A stretch of DNA of 64,000 bases from Rossellomorea vietnamensis (GCF_008180615.1 NZ_VTEH01000001.1:10027-74026), one strand, 5' to 3'. Counted from the first letter of the stretch, positions 43,975-53,099 are shown. A program made the numbers and translations. The notes: generated by a model from the sequence alone, not told the origin.

Positions 43975-44469
43975 ATGATGGACCCAAATACTGTAACAGA
44001 TGCACTGAAAAGGTATAATGATTTCTTAGAAGGATTGGTCTATATAGATGAAAAACAAGCTGATCTTCCTTTAGCAAAAGGAAAGTGGTCCACCAAACAA
44101 GTCATCAGCCATATGTATGGATGGGATCTTTATCTTTTAGAAACAGTGCTGCCATCTGCCTTAATCAAAAAAGCTGTTTCCTTCCCTTCTCATAATGAAT
44201 TCAATGCCCGGTCTCTTATAAGCACAGAAGCATTCACCATTAAAAAACTCATTGAGCAGTCTATTCATTTAAGAAACAGACTGCTCAATGAACTGAAAAT
44301 GGAAAAATACACGCTAATACTGGATAAACCTTTGACGGTTAATGGCATATCTCATTGCCCGAATACCGGATCTCAATACACTCTCGCGTATTTGATGTAT
44401 GAATTTGCTGATCATGACAATTATCACTCCAGGCAAATCATCGACTTTATGAAACTCCAGTCAAAGTAA
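43975..44469 (+). CDS. DinB-family protein
   Basis: A 164-residue protein with four predicted helices and metal ligands of the DinB/YfiT superfamily: HMYGWDLYLL and the C-terminal HDNYHSRQI pair (HxxxH). These proteins bind Ni/Zn, and some act as S-transferases with bacillithiol. Start at 43975 from GGGAG with 9-base spacing; 43966 is an alternative. Confidence 0.78.
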   Translation: MMDPNTVTDALKRYNDFLEGLVYIDEKQADLPLAKGKWSTKQVISHMYGWDLYLLETVLPSALIKKAVSFPSHNEFNARSLISTEAFTIKKLIEQSIHLRNRLLNELKMEKYTLILDKPLTVNGISHCPNTGSQYTLAYLMYEFADHDNYHSRQIIDFMKLQSK

Positions 44470-44493
44470 AGAAACGCCGATTCCGGCGTTTCT
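44470..44493. terminator. Bidirectional intrinsic terminator
   Basis: AGAAACGCCG / CGGCGTTTCT stem between convergent genes. Confidence 0.8.
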
Positions 44494-44678
44494 TATTCGT
44501 TCCTATCATTGTTACCAGTTACATTTTTTAATGCTTTTGATGTTGTATCCACCGCTCCCATAGCTGCATTTTCAGTAGCCTCCAAAGCTTTATGCGTCGC
44601 ATGGAATAGGGCACCTGCTCCATCTTTGATATTGTTCGTAATTGTATCTTTTTGGTTTTGTCTATTTTGATCAGACAT
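44493..44678 (-). CDS. Small LEA-like or SASP-like protein
   Basis: A 61-residue, Ala/Asn/Thr-rich helical protein (GAGALFHATHKALEATENAAMGAVDTTSKAL). The 11-residue periodicity of AxxATxxA resembles late-embryogenesis-like protectants, but the match is loose. GGAGG with a good start. The function is unknown. Confidence 0.6.
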   Translation of the reverse strand: MSDQNRQNQKDTITNNIKDGAGALFHATHKALEATENAAMGAVDTTSKALKNVTGNNDRNE

Positions 44679-44715
44679 GAAATCACCTCCTGAACGAGCT
44701 TAGGTTATGCTATAA

Positions 44716-45180
44716 TCAGGAACTTATTCTCAGAAAAATTGCCAATTCAATTTTACAGGTGCTTCTCTGATAAAATTGACGTTCACCTTTAGGAAAATCA
44801 TCGACTGTTCCAAAAACCTTGTATCCCTGACTTTTGTAAAATTCAGGAGCCTGACAACTGAACGTATCCTGGCTCACCAAACAGCACCCTTTTTCCTTCG
44901 CCAGGTTTTCAATTTTTATTAAAAGATCCTTTCCCAGCCCCGATCGCCTATACTTCTACATCACAAAAAATTCCGTAATCGAGTAATATAGTTTATTTCC
45001 TTGCTCTATTTTCCTGACAAAAGCTAACTCCGCATACTTATCCTCATACTTCAAAATAAAAGGGTGCTTGACTTTTTCTTCCCAATAATGGTCCAGGTAA
45101 GGATATTCACCAAACCTCCCATCCCCGACTATATCCGCCCCATTTAATTCTGAAAAGTCATTGAAGTAATATTGCATCAT
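44716..45180 (-). pseudogene. GNAT acetyltransferase interrupted by a stop codon
   Basis: The frame from 45180 reads as a GNAT N-terminus (WEEKVKHPFILKYEDKYAELAFVRKIEQGNKLYYSITEFFV) and stops at TAG 44956-44958. In the same frame it then continues as the acetyl-CoA-binding half (YRRSGLGKDLLIKIENLAKEKG, APEFYKSQGYKVFG) to TGA at 44716-44718, 155 codons in all. The stop sits just before the RxxGxG motif. A compensating pair of one-base changes (lost G, gained G) would restore FFVDVEYRRSGLGK. Confidence 0.8.
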
Positions 45181-45469
45181 ATATAAATAATGTCTCTCTC
45201 ATTTTTACGGCTGCTTCCAACGTAAAATTCATTCTCTCCTCCTCTTTCATGTCTGCCTAATGGATCTCTTCTTGAGTGGATAGATTAATAACCATTCCGG
45301 AAATCTCAGCGTGAATAAAGGCATCTTGAAGGGCTTTAATTTGTTAATATCTTGAAAATTCCTTCTTTCGGTTCATTTTGAATAGCTAATGAGCAGTACC
45401 TTTCCAAAAGCAATGACTCTTATGCTACCTTTATTTAAGAAGATACTAATATGAATGAGGAGGAGTTTT

Positions 45470-46489
45470 ATGATCCCCGAAAAAAGTAAACGTGTCAGCT
45501 TAGCCTCACGACCGCATGGGAAACCGGAAAGGAATGATTTTCAGTATGAGGAGGTACCTGTTCCTGAACCGGAAAATAACCAAGTACTCTTGAAAACGAT
45601 CTATCTTTCAGTAGATCCATATATGAGAGGGAGGATGTCGAATGCAAAATCGTACGTTGAGCCCTTTCAATTGGGAGAACCTATTGAGGGAGGTGCCATC
45701 TCTCAGGTTGTCAAATCCAATTCAAGCCGATTTTCAGAAGGAGATTACGTAATCGGGATCCTTCCTTGGCAAGAATATTGTATCGCTTCAGAAAAAGAAG
45801 TACGAAAAGTGGATCCTTCTTTAGCCCCTTTATCTTCCTACCTTGGAATCCTTGGGATGACTGGTCTGACTGCTTATTTTGGCTTGACGGATATAGGTCA
45901 GCCTAAAGAAGGGGAAACTGTAGTCATTTCGGGTGCTGCCGGTGCAGTCGGCTCTGCTGCAGGACAAATCGCGAAGATAAAAGGCGCTTATGTAGTAGGG
46001 ATTGCAGGGTCTGACGAAAAGGTTGAGTATTTAACTGAAAAGCTTGGATTCGATAAAGCTATCAACTATAAAACTTGCGGAAACATCAAGGACGCATTGA
46101 AGGAAGCCTGCCCAGATGGAATTGATGTTTATTTTGAAAATGTCGGCGGAGAAATCGGCGATGCTGCACTCAGCCTTCTCAATAAGTTTGCCCGTGTCCC
46201 TGTTTGCGGAGCTATTTCAGCTTATAACAGCACAGAAGGGGATATAGGAAATCGTGTCCAGACAGTCCTCATTAAGTCCAGCGCCTTAATGAAAGGATAT
46301 GTAGTCAATGATTATGCAGACCGTTTTAAGGAAGGTGCTTCTCAATTAGGCAAATGGTTATCAGAAGGCAGACTTTCTTATGAAGAGACTATTACAGAAG
46401 GGTTTGACAATATACCTGAAGCCTTTCTCGGTTTGTTCCAAGGGAATAATCTGGGTAAACAGCTGGTTAAAGTCAGCGATACCGAGTAA
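45470..46489 (+). CDS. NADP-dependent MDR-family oxidoreductase (YfmJ-like)
   Basis: A 339-residue zinc-less medium-chain dehydrogenase. YLSVDPYMRGRM and GMTGLTAYFGL are typical of the CurA/PTGR group, followed by the cofactor motif VVISGAAGAVGSAAGQIAK. It probably reduces activated double bonds of enals/enones with NADPH. GGAGGAG immediately precedes the ATG at 45470; the open frame begins five codons earlier without support. Confidence 0.9.
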   Translation: MIPEKSKRVSLASRPHGKPERNDFQYEEVPVPEPENNQVLLKTIYLSVDPYMRGRMSNAKSYVEPFQLGEPIEGGAISQVVKSNSSRFSEGDYVIGILPWQEYCIASEKEVRKVDPSLAPLSSYLGILGMTGLTAYFGLTDIGQPKEGETVVISGAAGAVGSAAGQIAKIKGAYVVGIAGSDEKVEYLTEKLGFDKAINYKTCGNIKDALKEACPDGIDVYFENVGGEIGDAALSLLNKFARVPVCGAISAYNSTEGDIGNRVQTVLIKSSALMKGYVVNDYADRFKEGASQLGKWLSEGRLSYEETITEGFDNIPEAFLGLFQGNNLGKQLVKVSDTE

Positions 46490-46726
46490 GAGACAATATC
46501 TACTGACTGTTTGGATTGGCACCAGACTCTTAGTCAGATACTTTAAGACTTAGTTGAAACGGGTTTTTCGGTGATAGGTTGTATGAACTATTTCAGAATT
46601 TAGAAAGAGAATGGGCAATACTCCGCAAAGCAGCGTTCGCTCGGCTAAAGCTGCTTTGTCAACAGACCTTAACAAAGAAACCGTCTCACCTGCAACCTGC
46701 ATAACCTATCAGCGTTCAGGGTACTA

Positions 46727-46755
46727 AAAGACCGGCATATTTACTATGCCGGTCT
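46727..46755. terminator. Bidirectional intrinsic terminator
   Basis: AAGACCGGCATA / TATGCCGGTCTT stem between the MDR gene and the TerC operon. Confidence 0.8.
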
Positions 46756-46762
46756 TCTCTTA

Positions 46763-47560
46763 TTATCCTTCAACATCTATGCTGTTTTTCAAGTGAGTAT
46801 TCTCTGCGGGCTCTTTTTCTTTAGAAAGAAACCATCCTCCTGCAGCGATAAGAAGCAGCACTGCATAGAAGGTTATTTTCCATTCTGGCGATTTAGCAAA
46901 ACTCTCGCTCAGGACTCCTAATGCAGGATGTGATAGCGTGTATACCGATAACTTAACCCCAACCCAGCCAACAATCAAGAAAGCAGCGATTTCCAGCCCA
47001 GGTTTTCTTTGCAGCAATTTAACGAAGAATCCAGCAGCGAATCTCATAATGACCAAGCCTATTAATCCTCCTGCGAAGATGACGAGAAATTTACCTCCAT
47101 CCAAACCACCTATCTGAGGCAGCGATGTATCTGGAAGTACTACAGCAAGGGCAACGGCTGCCAGTATCGAATCTACAGCAAAGGCTATGTCAGCAAGCTC
47201 CACTTTAAAGACAGTCGACCAGAACCCTGAAGGATTTTTTTCTTTTTTAAGATCTGTTCCCTCTTGCTTTTTTACGACGAGCTTCCTGAAAATATGATTA
47301 GCCGCAATAAATAGAAGATAAAGAGCCCCGATAGCCTGAACCTGCCATACATTCACAAGAAAGCTGATGGCGAATAGGGATCCGAACCTGAATACAAAGG
47401 CACCTGCCAGACCATAAAATAATGCCTTTTTCCTTTGCTCCTCAGGCAGATGCTTGACCATTATGGCCAACACTAAGGCATTGTCTGCTGCAAGAAGACC
47501 CTCAATTCCAATCAGCAGCAGCAGCACCCATAAATACTCCATTAATAAAGCCCATTCCAT
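46763..47560 (-). CDS. TerC-family integral membrane protein (putative Mn2+ exporter)
   Basis: A 265-residue protein with about seven helices. EGLLAADNALVLAIMV and VELADIAFAVDSILAAVA are the TerC family's paired acidic motifs, which probably form the metal path. In Bacillus, TerC-type YkoY/YceF/MeeF proteins export or handle Mn2+. This one is controlled by a yybP-ykoY riboswitch upstream of the operon. GGAGGAG precedes the ATG. It follows Spo0M by 27 bases. Confidence 0.88.
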   Translation of the reverse strand: MEWALLMEYLWVLLLLIGIEGLLAADNALVLAIMVKHLPEEQRKKALFYGLAGAFVFRFGSLFAISFLVNVWQVQAIGALYLLFIAANHIFRKLVVKKQEGTDLKKEKNPSGFWSTVFKVELADIAFAVDSILAAVALAVVLPDTSLPQIGGLDGGKFLVIFAGGLIGLVIMRFAAGFFVKLLQRKPGLEIAAFLIVGWVGVKLSVYTLSHPALGVLSESFAKSPEWKITFYAVLLLIAAGGWFLSKEKEPAENTHLKNSIDVEG

Positions 47561-47587
47561 TTACTATCTCCTCCTCTATTCTTCAAG

Positions 47588-48001
47588 TCAGCCGCTCATT
47601 TGACTGACGGTAATAATATCCTGATCTTTACTTTCCATGCCTTTATTAAATGAAAGCCTTGTTCTGAACTGATAGACGATTGTGTTTGTTGAATGAGGCA
47701 GATTCTCCGGTATCTTGAAGGTGAAATTCCTCTCAGATTCCTCTTCAGCATTGATGACTGTAGAAGTTAAGATTGTTGTTGAATCGATCAGGCTTTCTGT
47801 CTTGGCAACCTTGTCAATCCTGATCAATTCACAATCTATTCTGTTTATCCTCTGGTCCACCGTACCTCCTTCGATTTGGAACACTCCTTTAACGGTTTCC
47901 CCGGAACAATAGTTTTCTTTAGGCAGCTGCAGGTCAATCTTTGCAGCACCGACACCCATAAGAGACATATATTTTCTTAACAGCAATCCTTTCACCTCCA
48001 T
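47588..48001 (-). CDS. Spo0M-family arrestin-like protein
   Basis: A 137-residue protein, about half the length of B. subtilis Spo0M. It aligns with the N-terminal arrestin-like half: VGAAKIDLQLPKENYCSGETVKGVFQIEGGTVDQRINRI is the strand pattern of that family. Spo0M influences early sporulation and cell morphology. The second half is missing here, so this is a short form. It starts 12 bases after the FbpB-like gene and lies in the Mn-riboswitch operon. Confidence 0.75.
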   Translation of the reverse strand: MEVKGLLLRKYMSLMGVGAAKIDLQLPKENYCSGETVKGVFQIEGGTVDQRINRIDCELIRIDKVAKTESLIDSTTILTSTVINAEEESERNFTFKIPENLPHSTNTIVYQFRTRLSFNKGMESKDQDIITVSQMSG

Positions 48002-48013
48002 AGAATCCTGAAT

Positions 48014-48136
48014 CTAATTCTTCATATATTTTTCTTCCAAACGCAATTCAATCTTTTCGATCTTCACCTTATCTTTTAGAAGCTCTTCCTTATTTATTTT
48101 CACAAGTTCATCTATTGTCAGTTGACCTTTTTTCAT
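48014..48136 (-). CDS. FbpB-like small basic protein
   Basis: A 40-residue basic protein (MKKGQLTIDELVKINKEELL start). The DELV-x-NKEELL-xDK-xIEKIE-RLEEKY pattern resembles the FbpB (YdbN) family, small Fur-regulated proteins that assist the FsrA RNA in iron-sparing. GGGAGGGAG before the ATG. It is the first gene after the riboswitch. Too short for the usual track cut-off, and the family call is by pattern only. Confidence 0.6.
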   Translation of the reverse strand: MKKGQLTIDELVKINKEELLKDKVKIEKIELRLEEKYMKN

Positions 48137-48189
48137 AAAGCTCCCTCCCTTCCTGCTTTAGTCGCAAATGTATCTCCTAAGACTTTTTT

Positions 48190-48356
48190 TCAACAAAAAA
48201 AGCCTTTACCAACAGTGTGGTAAAGGCTTTATAAACATAAATAAAGACCTGTACCAACGAGGTAAAGGTCTTGCTAACAACATTTCTGCTGCCAACAAAG
48301 CCGAGAGTTTTCACTCTGAAATGACGACTTTGCTGTAAAAGCTACTCCCCTTTAAG
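48190..48356 (-). promoter_or_regulatory. yybP-ykoY (manganese) riboswitch with double hairpin
   Basis: On the minus strand: AAAGGGGAGTAGC, a GTCGTCA core, GAGTGAAAACTCTCGGC, GTTGGCAGCA, GTTAGCAAGACCTTTACC. These are the conserved blocks of the yybP-ykoY aptamer, and the 5' AAAGG can pair with a 3' CCTTT to make P1. Two similar hairpins follow: AAGACCTTTACC / GGTACAGGTCTT (48248-48276), which overlaps the P1 strand, and AAAGCCTTTACC / GGTAAAGGCTTTTTT (48201-48234), the terminator. With Mn2+ bound, P1 would block the first hairpin and allow transcription of the FbpB-like / Spo0M / TerC genes. Confidence 0.85.
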
Positions 48357-48856
48357 GAGAAACTATTCAACTTGTAATCTAACTATATAACATTCACAAG
48401 AGTCTGTCAATTAGTTATAAGCTCATTTTTTATATAAGGGGTAGAATCTGTTCATTCTAACGGGGAGTAGAGTCAGCTATCGCCGGCTTTATTTGACCTA
48501 AAGATATAGCACGGTATCCGCCTGATGCAAAAGCAAAAGCTTTTTTTCCCTTTCATCCTCATAAATCGTCGTTTTCTAATTCAATAATTTTAATCATTTC
48601 ATTGGGCAAATGCATAAATATGTGCATTCCGGGCAAACTTTTTTTAACCCTTTCTCACAGTCTTGTCCCTATATTGAAATAGTAATTAAATTTAGTAAAT
48701 CTTCAAAATATTGTCCATTTTAACACACTTAGCAATAAAACAATTATTTCAATATAAGGTTTAATTGTTGCATTTGTGAAAATCTTTGATTAACATTGAA
48801 ACTGGTCCCTAAGAAAGGGGATACATAAAATAAAACAGATAGGTGGTTACGTTTAC
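48357..48856. other. Leader region of oppA; possible CodY box
   Basis: A 500-base A/T-rich non-coding stretch, divergent promoter region for the riboswitch operon and for oppA. A sequence at 48698-48712 (AATCTTCAAAATATT) differs from the CodY consensus AATTTTCWGAAAATT at three of 15 positions. I see no clear promoter. Confidence 0.3.
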
Positions 48857-50497
48857 ATGAAGAAACAGTCCATAATATTACTGTCTATCCTGCTTGTTTT
48901 AAGTGCTTTTCTAACAGCATGCGGCGGCGGTAATAACAACGACAATGGTACTGCCGATACTGGCGGCGGTAAAGATGAGCAAGTTCTGAACTTGCTGGAA
49001 AGCTCAGAAATTCCTTCCCTGGATTCTACACTTGGAACAGATTCAGTTTCATTTAACGTTATGAATAATGTATTTGAAGGTCTTTACCGATTAGGTGAAG
49101 ATGATGAACCTGTGTTAGGTATGGCTGCTGAAGAACCTGAAGTTTCCGAAGATGGCAAGACATACACGTTCAAATTACGTGATGCGAAATGGTCTAACGG
49201 TGAGGCTGTCACAGCTCAGGATTTTGAATATGCTTGGAAAAAAGCACTAAATCCTGATACTGGATCAGAATATGCGTATATCATGTTTGACATTAAGAAT
49301 GCTGAGAAAGTTAACAATGGTGAGCTTCCTCTTGATGAAGCAGGAATCACGGCAATTGATGATAAAACACTTCAAGTGGAATTGGAAACAATTGTCCCTT
49401 ACTTTAAATCGCTGCTGACATTCGCAACGTTCCTTCCTCAGAATCAAGCATTTGTAGAAGAGCAAGGAGATCAGTATGGCCTTGAGTTTGAAAATGCCAT
49501 CTACAATGGTCCTTTTGTTTTATCTGATTGGAAACATGAACAAAGCTTCCAAATGAAGAAAAATGCTGACTACTGGGAAGCAGATGTTGTAAAACTTGAA
49601 GAAATTAACTTTAACATTGTTAAAGATACTTCTACACGAGTGAATCTATATGAAACAAACGAGACGGACGTTGCCGTATTGTCTGAACAATATGTAGATT
49701 CATACCAAGAAGATCCAAACTTCAATACACAGCTTCGTACTTCTACTTTCTTCCTTCGCCTTAACCAGGAAAATGAAGTACTTTCTAATAAGAATGCCCG
49801 AAAAGCATTCGACATGGCTTGGGATAAAGAAGGTCTAGTACAAGTCCTTCTAAATGATGGATCCATTCCTGCCTACTACCTGGTTCCAGATGACTTCGTA
49901 ACCGGACCTGACGGCGATGATTTCCGTGACACTAACGGGCAACTTGGGGAATTTAACCCTGAAGAAGCTGCTAAACTTTGGAATACAGCTAAAGATGAAC
50001 TAAGTATCGAAACAGCTGAACTTGAACTGTTGAACTATGACAGTGAAAATTCCCGTAAAGTCGGTGAATACTTGAAAGAGCAGCTTGAAGGTACTTTAGA
50101 AGGTCTTTCTATCACTATTTCTCAACAGCCATTCAAGCAAAAGCTGGAAGTTGAGCAAAGAGGAGACTATGACTTCTCCTATGCTGGCTGGGGCCCGGAT
50201 TATCCAGATCCAATGACTTTCCTGGATATGTTCGTAACGGGAAGCTCTAATAACCAAACAGGCTTCTCTAATGAGAAGTACGATCAATTAATTAACGATG
50301 CTCAAACAACTCTTCTTGAAGACCCGGAAAAACGCTGGGAAGCTTTACTGGAGGCAGAACAAATTCTTATGGAAGAGCAGGCTATCAGCCCAATGTTCCA
50401 AGATGGTTCTGCATACCTGCAAAGAGAGTATGTTAAAGACTTGTATCGTCATTCATTTGGTGCTGACTACTCTTATAAGTGGACTCACATCGAATAA
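48857..50497 (+). CDS. oppA: Oligopeptide ABC transporter substrate-binding lipoprotein (OppA)
   Basis: A 546-residue lipoprotein with signal peptide and lipobox (FLTAC, Cys at residue 22), then the SBP_bac_5 fold: SSEIPSLDSTLG, NVMNNVFEGLYRL, YTFKLRDAKWSNGEAVTAQDFEYAWKKAL, GWGPDYPDPMTFLDMF. It captures peptides for the Opp ABC system for nutrition and, in Bacillus, quorum-sensing peptides. No permease or ATPase gene lies next to it here, so it is a solitary copy. GGTGG is the site upstream. Confidence 0.9.
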   Translation: MKKQSIILLSILLVLSAFLTACGGGNNNDNGTADTGGGKDEQVLNLLESSEIPSLDSTLGTDSVSFNVMNNVFEGLYRLGEDDEPVLGMAAEEPEVSEDGKTYTFKLRDAKWSNGEAVTAQDFEYAWKKALNPDTGSEYAYIMFDIKNAEKVNNGELPLDEAGITAIDDKTLQVELETIVPYFKSLLTFATFLPQNQAFVEEQGDQYGLEFENAIYNGPFVLSDWKHEQSFQMKKNADYWEADVVKLEEINFNIVKDTSTRVNLYETNETDVAVLSEQYVDSYQEDPNFNTQLRTSTFFLRLNQENEVLSNKNARKAFDMAWDKEGLVQVLLNDGSIPAYYLVPDDFVTGPDGDDFRDTNGQLGEFNPEEAAKLWNTAKDELSIETAELELLNYDSENSRKVGEYLKEQLEGTLEGLSITISQQPFKQKLEVEQRGDYDFSYAGWGPDYPDPMTFLDMFVTGSSNNQTGFSNEKYDQLINDAQTTLLEDPEKRWEALLEAEQILMEEQAISPMFQDGSAYLQREYVKDLYRHSFGADYSYKWTHIE

Positions 50498-50508
50498 TAA
50501 TACACCAA

Positions 50509-50566
50509 AAGGAGACCGGGTACCGGTCTCCTTTCAGCTTGCAGTTGAACTGCAAGCTTTTTTTCT
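50509..50566 (+). terminator. Double intrinsic terminator after oppA
   Basis: AAGGAGACCGG / CCGGTCTCCTT stem, then AGCTTGCAGT / ACTGCAAGCT with TTTTTTT. Confidence 0.85.
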
Positions 50567-50778
50567 GTTTAACGTTCCCATTTCTGACACATATGCGGTC
50601 ACATTATGTATAGACCCTAATTCACTTTCAGTATATTATGTAAAAAAATAGTGATTATTTTTCAACCTTTTATGTTTTTTCAAGGTTTATTGGGTTATGG
50701 TACAATATAAACCTTTTTGATCACTGCATTAATACATCAATATGCCACGGATATCTTCTTAACAAAGGTGTGACTAAA

Positions 50779-51276
50779 GTGCGGGTCGTCAAAGTTTATT
50801 TCCCTAATACGAAAGGTGTCATCACACTGATGGCCATCGGCTACGTAATCCTCTTGGCCGGCGGCAGTGCCTTAAGCTTTATACTTAATGAAACCCTGGT
50901 TCAATGGACTTTTTTTCTGATGCAGAGCCTTCTTTATATAGTGGTATGTTCACTTATTTATCTTTCCATAAAAAGCCAGCGAGTCATCGTTACAGAGAAA
51001 TATTTCGTCCTTAAAGTAATAGGGATCACACGGCATAAAATTGACTTTGATCACATCCGTGAAGTTCGAAAAGGAAAAATGAGCGGATCTCCTATAATGG
51101 AGATCCATGCAAAAAAGGGCAGCTATTCAAAAGTATGTCCAGTTCCGTTCCTCCCTTTTTCTGAAGCTTGGGATGAGCTTCTTTTGACGATCGAAAGGAA
51201 ATGCGGCAGTGACGTAATCGGAAGTATGGACTTGAAAAGAAGAAAAGGAGAAATTCGATCATGGAAAGAAACCTAA
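50779..51276 (+). CDS. Small membrane protein with PH-like cytoplasmic domain
   Basis: A 165-residue protein: two membrane helices (about 15-37 and 43-65), then a strand-rich domain (VIVTEKYFVLKVIGITRHKIDFDHIREVRKGKM) in the style of bPH/YcxB domains. Basic tail. Start GTG 50779, 8 bases after AAAGGTG; GTG 50770 overlaps the site. The function is unknown. Confidence 0.65.
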   Translation: MRVVKVYFPNTKGVITLMAIGYVILLAGGSALSFILNETLVQWTFFLMQSLLYIVVCSLIYLSIKSQRVIVTEKYFVLKVIGITRHKIDFDHIREVRKGKMSGSPIMEIHAKKGSYSKVCPVPFLPFSEAWDELLLTIERKCGSDVIGSMDLKRRKGEIRSWKET

Positions 51277-51289
51277 TAAATTCATAGTA

Positions 51290-51320
51290 AAAGGACAGCA
51301 GTTACAGCTGTCCTTTTTTT
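51290..51320 (+). terminator. Intrinsic terminator
   Basis: AAGGACAGCAGTT / AGCTGTCCTT stem with TTTTTT. Confidence 0.8.
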
Positions 51321-51345
51321 AATGGTTGTGGTTGTAAGGGGTTTT

Positions 51346-51500
51346 GAATCCAGCTACAGCGCCCGACGGTCCGAACCCACTGGAACGGACTTAGTCCCTC
51401 GGGGTCAATTAACCCTTGGTGAATAAAAGGAAAACCACCTTTTTATAGAAAAATTTACCTGTTGGGACTATACAGGGTGCTTTCGCTTTCTATGTTTTAT
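51346..51500. repeat. R1 hairpin repeat, single degenerate copy (inverted)
   Basis: ATCCAGCTACAGCGCCCGAC at the left and GGGTGCTTTCGCTTTC at the right correspond to the ends of R1 in reverse; CCCTCGGGGTCAATTAACC is the core. Internal stem largely decayed. Confidence 0.6.
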
Positions 51501-52673
51501 TCACCATATCATTTCTGCCCATTCAGGATGATCGATGAAAGGATTCCTGTTACCTTGATATTCTTCATAAATTAAGTTATTTCTTTTCCTTTCCCTTTCA
51601 TCTACAGGATCCATACTGTGCCATTCCAATAAAACAGAAACCTTTCCATGAAAAGGATTAGACCCATTCTCGACTTTGTCATTCAACTCTAAATCCAGTT
51701 CGCCGTCATCTCCCTCGTACCTCAGAGCCATGTAAAATAACATGCGGGCTGTATCCCCTTTTACTTCATCCCTTGGTTCCCAGGAATCATTGTCAGAGAA
51801 ATTACCTTCTGCTTCTTTATGAGGACTTCCCCCATTGTCAAAATCAAGATTGCTTCTCGAAGAATTGACGGTCGTGTCAGTCGGGCGCAAATGATGCAGA
51901 TCAGTTCCCGCTCCTTTAGCAGTCCCAAATCTTCCATGAGACTTTGCCCACACGTGTTCCCGGTTCCACTCATCGGCACCTCCGCCATTCAAGAATTTTG
52001 ATTGGGAGCGTCCTGTGTAAAATAATAGTACATTTTCTGAGTTGTTAGGATCTTCGTCAGTTTTCCTCAAGGCATCCCAGACTTCATCATAGGAAAGTGT
52101 CCTGTGGTCGTCTATAATCTCATGGAGCACATCCTTCAACTCTTCCCCTGTCTTCCCAGATGCCGATTCATAATAGGAATCATTAATTTCAGGCGGGTCA
52201 GCCGTCTCTTCTTCATCATTTCCTCTTTCAGGATTTTCTTCAGTTGATGTTAATTCAATGGAAGAAATGGTTTTCAGGCCTGGATGGGCGAAATAGCTTT
52301 CACGCTGCCCGGTCACTGTGATCTTTTTACCCACTAAAGAAGGGTTACTCTGTAAGCCGAAGGATTCCCGGAATTCAGCCGTGATTTGCACAAAAATCAT
52401 GTTCCGCGGATCCTTCTCTTCCTTATCATCAGCAATAGCCACTGCGTAATCGTTTGAAAACCCCTCTCCCATGACAGTGCTATCAGAAACCGGCTGTCCT
52501 ATGATGTACCCTTGAGCTGTAACTTCTTTTCCTTCTTCTTTGGCTATTGTTTCTTCTATTGTCAGCAAAGAATCTTGAGTAGTCTTAAATGATTGATTTT
52601 CGGTAAGGCTGCACCCTCCTATTAAAAAGGACAAAAAGACCATTGCGATTCCAATATATTTATTCCTAACCAT
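51501..52673 (-). CDS. Secreted endonuclease I-type nuclease (BsnA/YurI-like) with OB-fold domain
   Basis: A 390-residue lipoprotein-type precursor (FLSFLIGGCS near residue 20). Residues 40-150 carry a DUF6359/OB-like domain (VTAQGYIIGQPV, GKKITVTGQRESYF), then a Glu/Pro linker. The nuclease domain starts at about 175: EWNREHVWAKSHG (His-Me finger histidine) and GTDLHHLRPTDTTVNSSRSN, as in B. subtilis extracellular RNase/nuclease BsnA. Start at 52673; the ATG at 52679 is too close to GGAGA. Confidence 0.85.
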   Translation of the reverse strand: MVRNKYIGIAMVFLSFLIGGCSLTENQSFKTTQDSLLTIEETIAKEEGKEVTAQGYIIGQPVSDSTVMGEGFSNDYAVAIADDKEEKDPRNMIFVQITAEFRESFGLQSNPSLVGKKITVTGQRESYFAHPGLKTISSIELTSTEENPERGNDEEETADPPEINDSYYESASGKTGEELKDVLHEIIDDHRTLSYDEVWDALRKTDEDPNNSENVLLFYTGRSQSKFLNGGGADEWNREHVWAKSHGRFGTAKGAGTDLHHLRPTDTTVNSSRSNLDFDNGGSPHKEAEGNFSDNDSWEPRDEVKGDTARMLFYMALRYEGDDGELDLELNDKVENGSNPFHGKVSVLLEWHSMDPVDERERKRNNLIYEEYQGNRNPFIDHPEWAEMIW

Positions 52674-52835
52674 TGTCATTTCTCTCCTATCCGGCAGTTT
52701 GAAGGTAAAGCAGCTCCTCGCCGACTCTCATTAAGCTTACTATAAGATGCATTATAATAGTAATCCGCCAGAAAGAATGGTGCTTTAGATGTACTTAAAT
52801 GAATCTAATGTAAAAAGGATGTCCCTTTCTTAAAA

Positions 52836-53006
52836 GTTGTTTTCGCATTTCTTTTTGCTTTCTGATATCCCGGCTACCAAGATTTTTCTCTCTGACCAGG
52901 GAGATCATCACTTTTCTTTCTTGCTTATCAGGTTATTTCCGCTCATTTATGGCAGAAATTTTCGAATATCATATAGAGTAGCAAATAGTTTTAACGAAAA
53001 GAGTCT
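52836..53006. repeat. R2 (MITE-like) element
   Basis: Left GTTGTTTTCGCATTTCTTTTTGC, right AGCAAATAGTTTTAACGAAAAGAG; ends partly inverted, interior with TCTCTGACCAGGGAGATCATC. Confidence 0.6.
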
Positions 53007-53099
53007 GTAATTAAGACTTTTTTCACTGTAAAATTCTTATGAGAAATAAGCTGAGTATTGCCTCTTATTATATATCCAAATGAGAAAGAATAACTTCCC

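Noticed and set aside
46490-46720. Possible small RNA between the MDR gene and TerC (AAGCAGC/GCTGCTT hairpin)
   Set aside because: Only one weak hairpin and no promoter seen; not enough to call.
48460-48490. Second GGGGAGTAG on the plus strand, possible second riboswitch
   Set aside because: The following sequence lacks the GTCGTCA and GTTGGCA blocks, so only the first nine bases match.
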